64,000 nucleotides of DNA from Procambarus clarkii (lineage: Eukaryota; Arthropoda; Malacostraca; Decapoda; Cambaridae). This document shows, one piece after another, positions 35,690-47,013 of this stretch (positions are counted from its first letter, which is position 1; each line of letters begins with the position of its first letter). Location of the stretch: assembly GCF_040958095.1 (NCBI RefSeq), contig NC_091219.1, positions 28,883,850-28,947,849 on the forward strand. The letters run 5' to 3'. A program made the position numbers and the translations under genes. The notes beneath the pieces are model-generated. The model did not search any database, had not been told where the DNA came from, and was given only the letters and a program-made list of their open reading frames with translations.

Positions 35690-38640
35690 TATAATACATC
35701 TATTTATTACTGTTTCAGGTTGTGGGACAGATGCTCCTAGATGAACAGAAGATCCAAAAGGCCAAGACAACTCCAGAGACAACCACCTGTAAAAGAAAAA
35801 TAAACATTAAACAGGGACACTACTTTTATTATCACCAATGCCAAATAATAAGCCCAAAAAAGTCCTAACATCCTATCTTTTAAGATAGGCTCAGCAAGGC
35901 CTATCCCTTACTCTGGTTTGATTGCAGAGCTTGTTCCCTGAATGGGTGCATTGCATCCACCACTTCAGTGCCATCAACACATTGTACATATGCTTTACTG
36001 AGAGCACTGTACAATGCATGCCAGGCACTAAAGTTTTAGATGCATCCACCCATTCAGCAAACAAGCCCTGTTAGGAATTAACAATGTAACCATTGTTAAG
36101 GGTCCCTAAACCTATGCAAATCTAGTCCATCTAGTAGATGGGTAGTAGAGCAAAGCTCTGAAAAAGCCAAGCCAGGGAGAACTGCAGGACTGCCTGGTCC
36201 CCTTTTATGCAATGGGGTAGGATCAGTACAAACTGCATCGTCCCTGTGGGTTGTAACAGTAGGACATGGTTACACACCTATAAATGGACTAGATAAGAGA
36301 ATTAAGATTAGGTCATTGATATAGCTAAAACATCAAATTCAAACTCACCCACTTTTGTAGATTTCCTTTTGCAGAGTAAAGGAGCCTCACTCCAAGCCAG
36401 TCCATGCATCATAATCATTCACCTGAAAAATATTTCAACAAATTAATTTCAGATTTAAAGCCAATCTTTCTTTACTTCTCAAATTAGCATTCAGTACTTT
36501 ACAAATTCAGATGGAAAAAATTTCTTTAAGGAATTTACCTTTCCTACATATTCTAGTAGCAGTAGTAGTAAAGATCTAATTTAGCAATATAAATATATAT
36601 GGCATCAATTTGCCAAGTTTCAGTAAATGTCATTTGAGAAACTATCCACAACAGCACTTCAATGGCAATTTACATTTATCTTTAGCCAATGCTATATTGT
36701 TTAAGTTATTACTATTTTTACTTTTATGCAAATCTATTCACATTAACCTTTACTACAACTCACCTGATTCTGTTTGAGCAACTGACAGAGAGACTTCTGG
36801 ACTTTCCAAACCACATTCTGGAAAACTATATAAATTTAAAACCAAGCTAAATTAAACATTGAATATTTTTTTTTTACTTTCAAGGGAAAAATACCATCAC
36901 TTAGAACAAAACTTTTCCTGCCATTAACTTTATTTGACTCATGATTACCCTTAGTGTTATTTATAGATTAAAGCTCATTTAACAAATATTTAATGTTAAC
37001 TAAACAAGATTTATATTTCATTAAAATTATTAATAAAACACCCTCAACTATGCTGTTTAAGATCTAATGCCCCACATTACAATTTTAACAGCACTATTCA
37101 ATACATTCCTGAAAGGACTAAACTTGCAGATATGGTACCCACTAGCCTAAGCCTAGACTTCCATACCCTAATATTTAATAGGTTTTTAGCAATTAACTTC
37201 TACCCTCAAATTCCAATGTACACAACACTACTTACTGTAGATCTGCAAGTAATGTCCTGCAGCTCTTTGTTGCCAGGACCTTCCACTATTCTGGTGTTAG
37301 CTGGAACATTTGTGCCAGCTGCTGGTTTGAAAGAGAGGCATACCATGTGCCAATTCAGGAAGCTTTCCACGTTTCTCACTGCATGTCAGCTCAGGACCTC
37401 GCTACCATGTTGGGAGGCAGTTGAAGACTAACCAATCAACATCCCAGGCTGGAGAGCAGTGCCAGCTCTGGGAGAATTTACCACCTGCAAAAAATTTAAT
37501 ACTCTTAACAATCTACACCATCTATCATCTTTACCTAGCCCCCAAACCTTACACTTGTCAGCATTAAACTGCATCTGGTAGTCTTAACCATTTCAAAACT
37601 ATATAGGTTATCGGTATTTTTTATTTGCCAATTCTGCAACTATTGCAGTCTAAACCATAATCTTACGAATAACAGAGGTCCAAGGAGAGCTTTTAGGCAC
37701 TACTTACAACTTCTCCCAACTTAACCCCATTTATACTAATTTCCTTTGGTATAGCCATGACCTAATCAACTTCAGTCAGCATTCCCAATGATCCGAGCCC
37801 CTATCAATTTTGCGCCACTATCAAAATCTCTGCTGAAGTCAAGGTACACAAAATTACAAACCTTATCACTATTTCCTCAACTATGCAACCTAATCCTTGA
37901 ACATTTAGTAATAAAACTATGCGATTCATGTATCTAGTCATGTTTATCAAAAAGGAGAGAAATGGCACTTGCAATGTTAGATTCTAGTAACATTCCTCAC
38001 AATAGACTAAGCTAATGGGTCACTAACTTAAGCGTTAAAGTTAACTCAAACTTTTCCTTTAAAACTTGCTATATTAGGAACTTTCCACGACCGGCCTTTA
38101 CCCGACATAATTAAATAGGGTAAAAACGGTATATTAAATGCAGTAAAACTACGGTAAATTCAATATGATAAACTTGCTTTCTTTAAGCATGGGCTGCATA
38201 GCAAGTGAACTAAACTAAATGTTTAGCACCCTGGCAAACTACTTCGTTCTATTCAATTTCTTTATGTAATCACTTTGTCCGGCTAGAATTTTTAGATTAA
38301 AGGAACACCCTCCCTGGTAACGGCTGAACTAATTAACCAAATAAAAATATTTAGGTAAAATACTTTCATAAAACCCATATACTTCCCCCACCAGTAGACT
38401 TGTTCAGCTAAAGGCATAATGTAATGTTCCACTTTAGTAAATAAAGACTTAAAAAAAACCACTACCCCATCTATGTAGTTACCGGTTACCTGACATTCTA
38501 CGCTTAAAATAACCCATCTATTCCCCATAATTGTTCGATATAACTTACCTCTCACCCGCTGGTCGAGTACACAGCAGTATATATATCCTCCTCCATCACT
38601 CACCGCGTGGATACTATTTCACTCTGGCCGCAAATTGCCT
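35690..38640 (-). ncRNA. tentative five-exon transcript with a possible 66-codon ORF
   Basis: Five minus-strand segments carry consistent splice signals: exon 1 from ~38640 to 38549 (donor GTAAGT), exon 2 37484-37236 (acceptor TTTTTTGCAG, donor GTAAGT), exon 3 36817-36764 (TTTTCCAG, GTGAGT), exon 4 36422-36349 (TTTTTCAG, GTGAGT), exon 5 from 35786 (TTTTTCTTTTACAG) with AATAAA at 35707-35702. A TATATA lies near 38670. Joining exons 2-4 keeps one frame open from an ATG in exon 2 (starts MVCLSFKPAAGTNVPANT, passes VVWKVQKSLCQLLKQNQ, ends DYDAWTGLE), 66 codons, with stops in frame upstream. I do not recognise the peptide. It could be a small-protein gene or a noncoding host transcript. The terminal-exon region also reads as an acceptor plus AATAAA on the plus strand, so orientation is not certain. 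Confidence 0.4.
35927..36072. other. long RNA-like hairpin (about 60-nt arms)
   Basis: The two halves (35927-35988 and 36009-36072) pair over most of their length. Blocks GCTTGTT, CTGAATGGGTG, GCATC, TTCAGTGCC/TTTAGTGCC and CATTGTACA recur in reverse complement, leaving a loop of about 20 nt around 35989-36008. It lies in the last intron of the tentative minus-strand transcript. The size is larger than a typical animal pre-miRNA and nearer to a hairpin-RNA locus or a young foldback element. No known miRNA was recognised. Confidence 0.5.
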
Positions 38641-38829
38641 CAAATCACCTACGTTGTCCATAAACATATATAGAAGAGCAACTGACCGTAACACCCGTAT
38701 AGCGATCACATAACGTGGGAACATTAGTAGTACTGCTGTCAAAACATAGATGGCGCCAGGACAAACGGTAATTCCTATGGACTCGCCTAGTTATACGTAG
38801 GGAATTGAGCTTCAGCTGTTTGGTCCCGC

Positions 38830-39125
38830 CCCTCAGCTGTATTCACCTAGTTGTACTCACCTAATTTGTGCTTGCAGGGGTTGAGCTTTGGTTTTTTGGT
38901 CCCGACTCTCAACCGTCCATCAACAGGTGTACAGGTTCCTGAGCCTATTGGGCTCTATCACATCTACATTTGAAATTGTGTATGGAGTCAGCCTCCACCA
39001 CATCACTGCTTAATACATTCCATTTGTTAACTACTCTGACACTGAAAAAATTCTTTCTAATATCTCTGTGGCTCATTTGGGTACTAAGTTCCCCTTGTTC
39101 GTGTTCCACCCGTGTTAAAGAGCTG
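38830..39125 (-). mobile_element. CR1-like LINE 3' end, good copy
   Basis: The minus strand reads MSHRDIRKNFFSVRVVNKWN then VLSSDVVEADSIHNFKCR, the end of ORF2. The 3' UTR follows (GGCTCAGGAACCTGTACACC, GTTGAGAGTCGGGACC, CTGCAAGCACAAATTAGGTG). A second copy of this UTR lies at 22443-22620, and shorter pieces at 7300-7345 and 150-240. Confidence 0.75.
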
Positions 39126-39529
39126 TCTTTGTAACTATCAAAATGCATATATCTTTGCTTTCACTTCAGTTATATTTATGACAAGGGATTTAAAATTTGC
39201 CTATATTTCTGCTTCTCTGATGACATTAAAAACTTTCGTTTATTACAGTATCTACATAAAATTAACATTTATCTTCATTAGGTTGTAGTTCTCATCAATA
39301 GGGAAAGCGTCGGTAAAAAAATTTTTTTTTTTAAATATAAATATCTTTCCTCTCTCAATAATATGCCCGAAACGCTATGCGTACTAGTGGCTTTAGGTAA
39401 TTGTATGTACTAGCTCTATCTATAAATCCAATATTATGTTTGTAAATCGACTATTTATGTACTTTCCTGAATAAAATGAACTTTACTAATATCTAATCTC
39501 TGGGACTAAAACGTAAGAACGACTTTATC

Positions 39530-39766
39530 TATGCCTTTTTGATAACATATACAATTATAAGCTTTATTAGTGAATCTCTATTAATTAAACAATATATCAG
39601 AGAGTGTGTAAGGTTCGGTGTTCCATGTGCGAAGAGACATGGGAGATTTTACATCAGTACAGTAAATGTTTTAAGTAGCGAACGCATACTAACGAATAAC
39701 GATTAGTATAGACCAACACTATTGTTCTATGAATTCAATTTAACTTCCAGACATGTATTTTTCAAT
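39530..39766 (-). repeat. R1 repeat, distal half; contains left 46-bp direct repeat
   Basis: Inverse of 16020-16255. The last 46 bases (39721-39766) are repeated at 41986-42031. Confidence 0.75.
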
Positions 39767-39845
39767 AAGTTTGGATCCCTTCCTATCCCTTCCGAGTGCT
39801 ATATAGTCGTAATGGCTTGGCGCTTTCACTTGATAGTTCCCCCAG
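39767..39845 (+). mobile_element. SINE family B, 3' part
   Basis: GGATCCCTTCCTATCCCTTC and AGTGCTATATAGTCGTAATG match the family B body. It begins exactly after the left 46-bp direct repeat. Confidence 0.65.
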
Positions 39846-40739
39846 CCCCCTGAATAATATTATGAGAGCAGTATTTACGGGCTATTCATGTCCGTGCCAC
39901 CTCTTGGGTGGCTTAATCTTCATCAATCGAGAGCAGTACGTCCTAACCAGACGTTATATGATGATATCCTCAACAGTTGATAAATAAAAGTAATTGCGAA
40001 ACTCCAGCTATCTAATACTTATCATAAATGGTATAAAACCTTATCATAAGCCAAGGGATTTGTAGATCAGTGTTTAAAGGGAATTCGGAAGTAATAATAA
40101 CACAGCTGATGCCATCTGTCGGCAGAAGAGAACACTATCAACTGGCTGGTCAATAGTGGCCATAAGATACAGCTTACGCCATCTGTTGACATCAAATTAC
40201 ACTTATAACAAATTACCCCACGAAATACCACTAACGCCATCTAGTTTTTTTCCAACGCACTATAAATAGCCAAACAGCAACCCATAAGGCGGGTTGTTGT
40301 GCTCGGGTTGGAGATTCCAAGCTCCGCCCACAGATGGTATGGGGTGCATAATAAATGGCATATCATTGGTAGAAACTCTTTGTTGACATTCACACAACAG
40401 CCAATCACAGGAAGGGATCAGCTAAAGGCTCCATCCACTTAATAAATTATCTTTATTCAGCACACCGTCCTTGCTTATGACATTCTGTTTCAACTTTAAT
40501 CTACCTAAAAAGTGAAATGTTAAGTATTTAAAAGTATTAATATAGTGATAATTAAATACTACAGGACGTAACGGGTGTTACAGAAACATGGGATGGCAAC
40601 CTGACTTGTGACGTCATCAGTGGGTGTTGCCTCACACAAATAATATCGGCGATACAATGCCTCCGTCCTCTTATTGGTCTACATTATTCAGTTAGATGGA
40701 AATTTCTGTCTTATATAAAACAGAAACTGTTGTTCTTTT

Positions 40740-41985
40740 GTACAACAACAATTATGTTATAATGTTATAAAGTATGATGTTATTACAGAGTGTGTTGCTG
40801 TGCCCAAGAGAAAATTTATACCACCATGGGAGGATTGTAATGTAGATGTAGTAATTACTCCCTTGCATAAGAAAAATATGTATGAATTAGGAGAGCTGAG
40901 GGCAACATATGATTGTATAATTAGACAACTGCCTACGGAAAACACTCTACATGTATATTGTGATGGGTCAGTAGCTAGGGATGGGAAGGCAGGATGTGGA
41001 GTCTTGATCAGGGAGTACACTGACATCGGCACTGTAGATACTGTTATTGGACGCCGCTTAACTGACAATGTCTCTTCAACGCAGGCTGAACTCCAAGGAG
41101 TATTAGCAGGATTACAGGAAGTAGTCAAATGTGGTAAAAATGCTTGCTTCTTTATTGACAGCAGAGGAGCGTTAGAGTCTTTAAATAGCATACGCCCAGT
41201 ATATCAGAATATTGTGATAGAGTGTAGAGAGAATGTTAAGAGACTAGAAAAAACTGGGTATAAAGTAAGATTCATGTGGATCCCTTCACATGTGGGAATA
41301 CTGTTGAATGAGGTAGTTGATGACATAGCGAAGAGAGCCACTGAAAAAACTCTTGTTGATGTTGTATGTCAGTTAACCTTGAAACAAATAAAAACAAGAC
41401 TCAAGGTGATTCAGGAGGGTGAAGAAATGATAAAGAGAATGGCAATGGTGGACAGTAGTAACACACTTAAGAATTATTCAATAATAAATACAAATTCGTC
41501 CTTCACTTATGGTAAAGGAAAGTCTACTTGGAAGGATTCAATTTACATGAGATTACGACTAGGATATAAATATATCTGGCAATACGGTGTTGATGTCAGT
41601 GAAAAAGATAAGGAGTGTAAATTATGTAGTATGCCGCACGCCCACACCTTAGAACATTATGTATTAGAGTGTCACCTTATTGAAAAATATAGAAATAAGG
41701 AAATAAATAGTGTACCACATCAAATTGTTTGGATGTGTGATAATGGTATAATAGACACTATACTTAGGAGCTACAAGAATTTTGCCCCAAGAATGTAACA
41801 ATTATATGCTGTACTTGCTGTATGCAATGTTAAATGGGATTCTTGTACTGTTATGTCTATTTGTACTCACTGAATTTGTGCGCCCCTTGAGGGACTTTAA
41901 GTAGAGGGGGGTAGAAATAGCCTAAGCTACTCTATCCCTTTGAGATGTATTTATTGCTTATCTCAATAAACATACTTGAACTTGA
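40740..41985 (+). mobile_element. 5'-truncated I-type LINE: RNase H domain plus 3' UTR
   Basis: The open frame to 41798 (332 codons from 40800, no upstream in-frame ATG) holds an RNase HI domain: LHVYCDGSVARDGKAGCG (first Asp), TQAELQGVLAGL (Glu), FFIDSRGALESL (Asp), WIPSHVGILLNEVVDDIAKR (His and last Asp). It then has a zinc tail, CKLCSMPHAHTLEHYVLEC. The RNase H removes RNA from the cDNA hybrid during target-primed reverse transcription. The 3' UTR (GTGCGCCCCTTGAGGGACTT, AATAAA at ~41965, CTTGAA tail) is the one that closes the 18-kb element. The reverse transcriptase is missing, so this is a dead fragment despite an unbroken frame. Confidence 0.8.
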
Positions 41986-42235
41986 ATTGTTCTATGAAGT
42001 CGATTTAACTTCCAGACATGTATTTTTCAATGTCTTAAATATTTTCTGGCTAGTTATGTTAGATATTATTAGAAATACGTATTCTACTTGTTAATATAAT
42101 AAACTAAATTTGCGATCATTTAAGGAGAGAAATGCAACGACTGGATCACTGTGTACAGAAGGTTGATATGCCAACAAACACTTTCCAGACAACAATATAT
42201 CTTGGATAAGTCGCTCCACAACATTGACACCTGTT
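41986..42235 (-). repeat. R1 repeat, proximal half; starts with right 46-bp direct repeat
   Basis: Inverse of about 15750-16060. Together with 39530-39766 it makes one R1 copy split by a 2.2-kb insert. Confidence 0.75.
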
Positions 42236-42397
42236 TTGATTTTTTGATCAATGTGACATTTATATATTCAACAGAATATGCAGGCATATTCAATGAAACA
42301 TATCCAAATAAAAACCTGCTGCCAATATACACCAATACATATAAATATTCCTATCTGTATGGGATGCAAAGAAATGGCTTCATGAAGTCAATTATTT

Positions 42398-43747
42398 TTA
42401 TTGCGTAGTAACTACAATAGGCGCCGACTTCGCCTTGGCAGCAACCTTCATCTGGGCAGCAATACGATCCAGATCCCTGTGACCCTGGGAAGTCAGCCTG
42501 CGGCCACCATTAGGTGCCTTCTCCACAAGCTTCAGTGTCTCCAGTGTTTGCAGGGCTTTACGGGCAACAGCACCAGAGCTCTTGCAGAAGTGTGATGGGG
42601 CAGTACCACGACTCTGACGTGCTGAAAAACAATTGTGGGACATTAAATTAATTTGGTATATTAAAATGCAGGTTTGAGCCTGCATTATACTGAATTGGGT
42701 ATTTTCAACTTTTGGACCAAGAATGCTACTCTGTTCACTCTAGCAACTTATCAGGATGGAGTGCTGCATGCAGCAAAGATGATCCTAGTACAGTACCTAT
42801 AATAAAATAACCTTAAAGTGGCATTCTCACACAAGGTATTCTGCTGTAAGTGATTTAAGAACATGAACAACTGGTTTACTTACCACCAAACATCTTCTGA
42901 ACAGCTCCTACACCAACTGGGGAACGCATGTAGATATGCCGTGCAACTGCAGCAACACGTGTGTAAAACCAATCATCATCGTAAGGGGCAAGCTCCTTGA
43001 ATTTGGCAGTCTATAATGCAAAGATTTCTCAACATCAAACTACAGCAGTAAACTCGAGAAAATGCATTAAACAATAGAAGCAAATTACCCAGTTTTAATG
43101 TGGAAAGCTTACCATAGCTAGAGAATTTATTTACATAATTTATGAAATGTATGTTTTTACATAAAATGCACATTAAACAATCCAAATATAAATGAATTCT
43201 TAAAGAGCAAATGATATCCTTCAAATGTAGTAGTAAACCAATATATTACAATGACTATAGGAAAAGCACTTCAAACAAAATGTAATGTTGCATGTCTCAG
43301 TTCAAGTGTTAATGGACAGGATTCACACCATTGATTATATAAAAAGACTAACTTGTAACCCAACTCACCTTCACAAGATCAGCCCAGTCTGGAACCTTAA
43401 CCTTACCAGACCTGAAAGCCAAAAAATGAATAATAGTCAAATTTTGATACATGTTTAGTATGATATAAGTTAAGTATGATATAACACTCAAGTTGCCACA
43501 CAGAAAACTGGTTATAGGACTACATTGCAGTTCATTTTGGCTCTAACTAAAGTACTGTCCTATACCTAGCTTCTAATTTAATGTAATGAGACATTAAAAA
43601 TGCTGCACATAAACTAAAGAGAAAAGTTAAAACAAGGAACTATACTTGGGATGCCCCAAAATACATAATAGCTTACTTTTTCAAAAATTCTGCAAAAGCC
43701 TTTGTGAAGCCCTGCTGGCTGACATCTTTCACACTGACGCTCGGCAT
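42398..43747 (-). CDS. RpS19: 40S ribosomal protein S19, four coding exons
   Basis: Structural protein of the small ribosomal subunit, needed for 18S rRNA maturation. Coding exons on the minus strand are 43747-43677, 43411-43369, 43010-42884 and 42621-42398, all with GT donors and AG acceptors and matching phases. They begin [14 protein letters not shown], continue through [30 protein letters not shown] and [16 protein letters not shown], and end in [34 protein letters not shown] and VVTTQ. The spliced product is about 155 residues, close to the usual ~145 for the family, and every conserved S19 block is present. An acceptor lies three bases before the ATG, so there is a further noncoding 5' exon. 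An AATAAA overlaps the TAA stop (minus strand CAATAAAAAT), implying a very short 3' UTR. Family assignment is secure; expression is inferred from gene type. Confidence 0.96.
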
Positions 43748-43751
43748 CTTC

Positions 43752-45764
43752 TGTTTAAAACAAAAGCAATGCAATTAACAGGAGCCCTTGGTAAAAGCAA
43801 CACAATTTAATATTTCACATAGGATCAAAAGTTGTCTGCTTAGGAGTTAATAACATTTTATAATTGTAGGAAACATTAAAACAAGTGTTAGTTCTCAGTA
43901 AGGACAGCATTAAATATAAAAATCCTGTCAATATACCGATAACTACTTTCTCTTCCAAGGATAAATAATCATGAAGCACATTACACTGCAACATGTACTC
44001 AACACCTTGGTATAACTAGATACATTCTATGGTTTTATTATTATTATATGAAACTAGCACAGTATACTGTACTACTATACTTACAGCCCTGACAGAGAAG
44101 TGAAACTTTGATATGGAATGGAGCAGTGCTCAATAGTACAAGCTGTGGAAGTGAACTAGTGAGATGGCAGCTGGAGTATGCAGGGTGGGTAGAGCACAGT
44201 ATACCATGTGTGTACAGAGTAAAAATGGCGAGGGAATGAAATGCAGTGATGGAGCAGGTGAAGAGCAATACATCGAGGTCATGTAGACATTAGTAGAATG
44301 CCTGACAATTACTTAAATCTGCATGCCCAAATATATTTTTATTACAAAAGTTCTGTGTACAGTAACAAGTTAGGGTGTACACAAATTGTCAAAACAAAGG
44401 CCAGAACAAGATTAGTATCCTAATTTTAAAATCCTACACACGGCAAAAGTTCATGTATTTTTTCCAAATTTCATTATTTACGAGGGGAAAAAATGGTCTG
44501 CTGGCAATAGTGGGGAAGAAGCCTATCAAGACAAAAAGACTAATTACTGATGATCAAGCTTATAAGAGAAAGCAGAGAGGAATTTGGCACTAGCATTATT
44601 AATAATAAAACCCTTGCTTATATACTGGCATACACGAGGAAAGGGCATTTTTCTTTATTAGCTAATAAGTATGGGATTGATGCCACATTGTTCAGGACCA
44701 AAAAGCCAAAGCTAAACACCAGCAAGCACAACTAGGCAAGTACATCCTACAATTATGGTGGTGATATATACTGTACCGGTTTTTCAGATACAGATGTTAA
44801 TAATGGAAAACAAAAATAACCCAAACCACACAAATCAAATTGGTGATGTTTCAGTCTCTCCTGGACTTTATTAAGTTATGACATGAAATGTTGCCATTTC
44901 ATTTGGGTTGGATTATACGAGATGTTGGTTTAGGAATAACCACCCAAAATAAATTTGTGATCTTAGATAGTAATAGTCAGAAAGCACCAAACCAGTATTA
45001 CAATGCTATAAAGAAATGTGTGAATGAATGTAAGTGTTTAACAGCTTAACAATCAGGAATACTATTTTAGAATTTGCCACTCTTCACCTGAAGAACATGT
45101 TAACTATATATCAACTATTGTACATCCCAAGGTTGGCTAATACTGTACATGAATGCTATAAGGCTTCAGTAAAAATTCACTGGCATGTCATAATTGCACA
45201 TTGTGCAGCACAAGAGAGGAGTACTGCATTAAACATATGTTTTGGAGAAACAGTATGCCATATGTGTAATATAATGAAAAACAAAATTGCTTAAACCTTA
45301 TTCCAGAGAAAGTTCAAACTGTCCTGTCAATGAAACAATGTTATGGAAACCAACATATCAAGTTCAACGTACTGATTAAAGTAGCGGCTTGCAAAAAGTA
45401 AATTTCCTATGCATCAATGGAGCGAGTGGCTCGGATTCGTGCATTTAGGGTAAGGTTAGATTTTGACGTGCCAAATCGAGAGTATGGGCTGCATACGATC
45501 ACATGGGGGACTCAGTCAAGTCATACAGGCAGTTTTGCACCTTGATCATATTCTCGAGTGACAGTGGTAAACCAAGTACCCTAATGAACCTCAAGCACAC
45601 TATAAAATTGAAGTGTCAGCAATGAATAAACAAGAATATGGTGCAAGTGGTGGACAAACTACATTCACAGCTTCATTTATAATTTTTATTGGGGACCCCA
45701 CTTTTCAATAAGATCTATTTTTTCTCTTATGCCTACTACATACATTTTTCTTACACACATCTCC
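43752..45764. other. proposed RpS19 first intron, no gene seen
   Basis: AT-rich with no conserved coding block. The open frames at 44375-44735 and 45034-45294 show no family resemblance. Confidence 0.45.
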
Positions 45765-45850
45765 AGGAAGCAGCTGGCACCTATTTACTGCTAAGTGAAC
45801 AGCAGTATTAAGGGTAAGGAAAGGTGCCCAACCATTTCTGTCCTTCCCGG
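45765..45850 (-). mobile_element. SINE family A body fragment
   Basis: CAGGAAGCAGCTGGCACCTA and TTTACTGCTAAGTGAACAGC match the reversed body, with a short deletion. Confidence 0.6.
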
Positions 45851-45929
45851 GACAGTCGAGAACCAAGCCAACTGTACCACAAAACCCTCATATATATATA
45901 CATAACCCAATAATCTCGGGAACCTGTAC

Positions 45930-46235
45930 TCCAGCACATCACTAGGGGATAACAAAGGGGAGATTAATAGGGTATTAAACGTATCAACACAAGACCACGA
46001 AACAATGGGGTATAAAATGGATGAGTTTAGATTTAGGAAAGACTTAAATACTGGTTCGGTAACAGGGTTGTTGATTTGTGGAACCAATTACCGAGTAACG
46101 TGGTGGTGGGGTCCCTCGATTGTTTCAAGCGCGGGTTGGACAAGTGTATGAGTGGGATTGGGTGGTTATAGATAGGAACTGCCTCGTATGGGCCAATAGG
46201 CCTTCTACAGTTACCTTTGTTCTTATGTACTAGTC
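45930..46235 (+). mobile_element. LINE ORF2 end fragment
   Basis: The plus strand in successive frames reads VDLWNQLPSNVVVGSLDCFK then RGLDKCMSGIGWL, a CR1/Jockey-type ORF2 terminus. It is followed by GGCCAATAGGCCTTCTACAG. It lies in the proposed RpS19 first intron, upstream of the 5' exon region. Confidence 0.65.
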
Positions 46236-46511
46236 AAGAAGCGAGAGGCCAGGAGCTGAAACTCAGCCCCGACGAGCATACCTAGACGGGGAGGAACACG
46301 TCCCAACACCGACCCAGCCACCATGTGCACCCTCCATCACCGCCTCATTTATCACAAATATCTCCCCACTACCGCCACATTTCCCCTAACTTTCAACCCT
46401 CCACGACCCCAGAGACCTTAACTAACCTGTAGAGTGCGTTATACGTCCCCACTAGTGTCAAAATGGGGTGTTTTAGTGAGAGATTGGAGAGGAAGGTCGA
46501 GGTTGACTTAC

Positions 46512-46538
46512 GGCGAGTGTTGACGGGGTAGAGGAGAG
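46512..46538 (-). promoter_or_regulatory. RpS19: probable RpS19 5' UTR exon with TOP-like start and splice donor
   Basis: On the minus strand a pyrimidine tract (CTCTCCTCTACCCC) starts at about 46538, followed by CGTCAACACTCGCC and a perfect GTAAGT donor at 46511-46506. Ribosomal protein mRNAs typically start at a C within such a terminal oligopyrimidine tract, and the first coding exon of RpS19 has an acceptor just before its ATG. The pairing of this donor with the acceptor at 43751 (a ~2.76 kb first intron) is an inference; no competing donor as good was noticed nearer. The surrounding DNA is GC-rich, unlike the AT-rich flanks. Confidence 0.5.
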
Positions 46539-46539
46539 A

Positions 46540-47013
46540 CCTCTGGCGGCGGGCGGGCGAGGCGGCTCACACAAGTGAGCGCCCACATGCGTCTACCCTA
46601 CTTATTACTTATTATATATACATATTGTATATATGGCTTTGAATGCAAAAAAAAATAGTATATTTATTATTCGTATATATTTTTAAATGTATCATTTGCT
46701 CTTGTCGAATTTCTTATTGTAACAGCCAGTCGCCACCTGAGCTAAACCACATTAATTATTAAATACAAATACTATACATATAGCTTTTAATATAATAACA
46801 TTATAGTATATATAATTCGTGTGTGTTTTTAGATACACAATACTTTCTTTTTTAAAGAAAATATTTAATCCCTTAAATAACTCTTTTTCTTTTAATTCTT
46901 CAATTATTCAAATCAAATTTCAATACATATACTAACATGATAAAATTGAATTATTTTATTAAAAAGAATTTTCATAAAGTAACAATAAATAGAGTATATT
47001 CATTATTAAAAAA
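46540..47013. promoter_or_regulatory. head-to-head promoter interval between RpS19 and DTL
   Basis: About 475 bp separate the proposed RpS19 start (minus) from the first DTL ATG (plus). The RpS19 side (46540-46600) is GC-rich; the DTL side is strongly AT-rich with no obvious TATA or CCAAT box on the plus strand. The arrangement suggests a shared bidirectional promoter for a growth gene and an S-phase gene, but this rests on geometry alone. Neither transcription start has been observed. Confidence 0.35.

Noticed and set aside
40800-41798. Host RNase H1 gene
   Set aside because: The C-terminal Cys/His tail and the LINE 3' UTR mark it as a retrotransposon fragment, with no ATG start.
44040-44270. 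Alternative RpS19 5' exon
   Set aside because: No good donor and no oligopyrimidine start; the 46.5-kb segment fits better.
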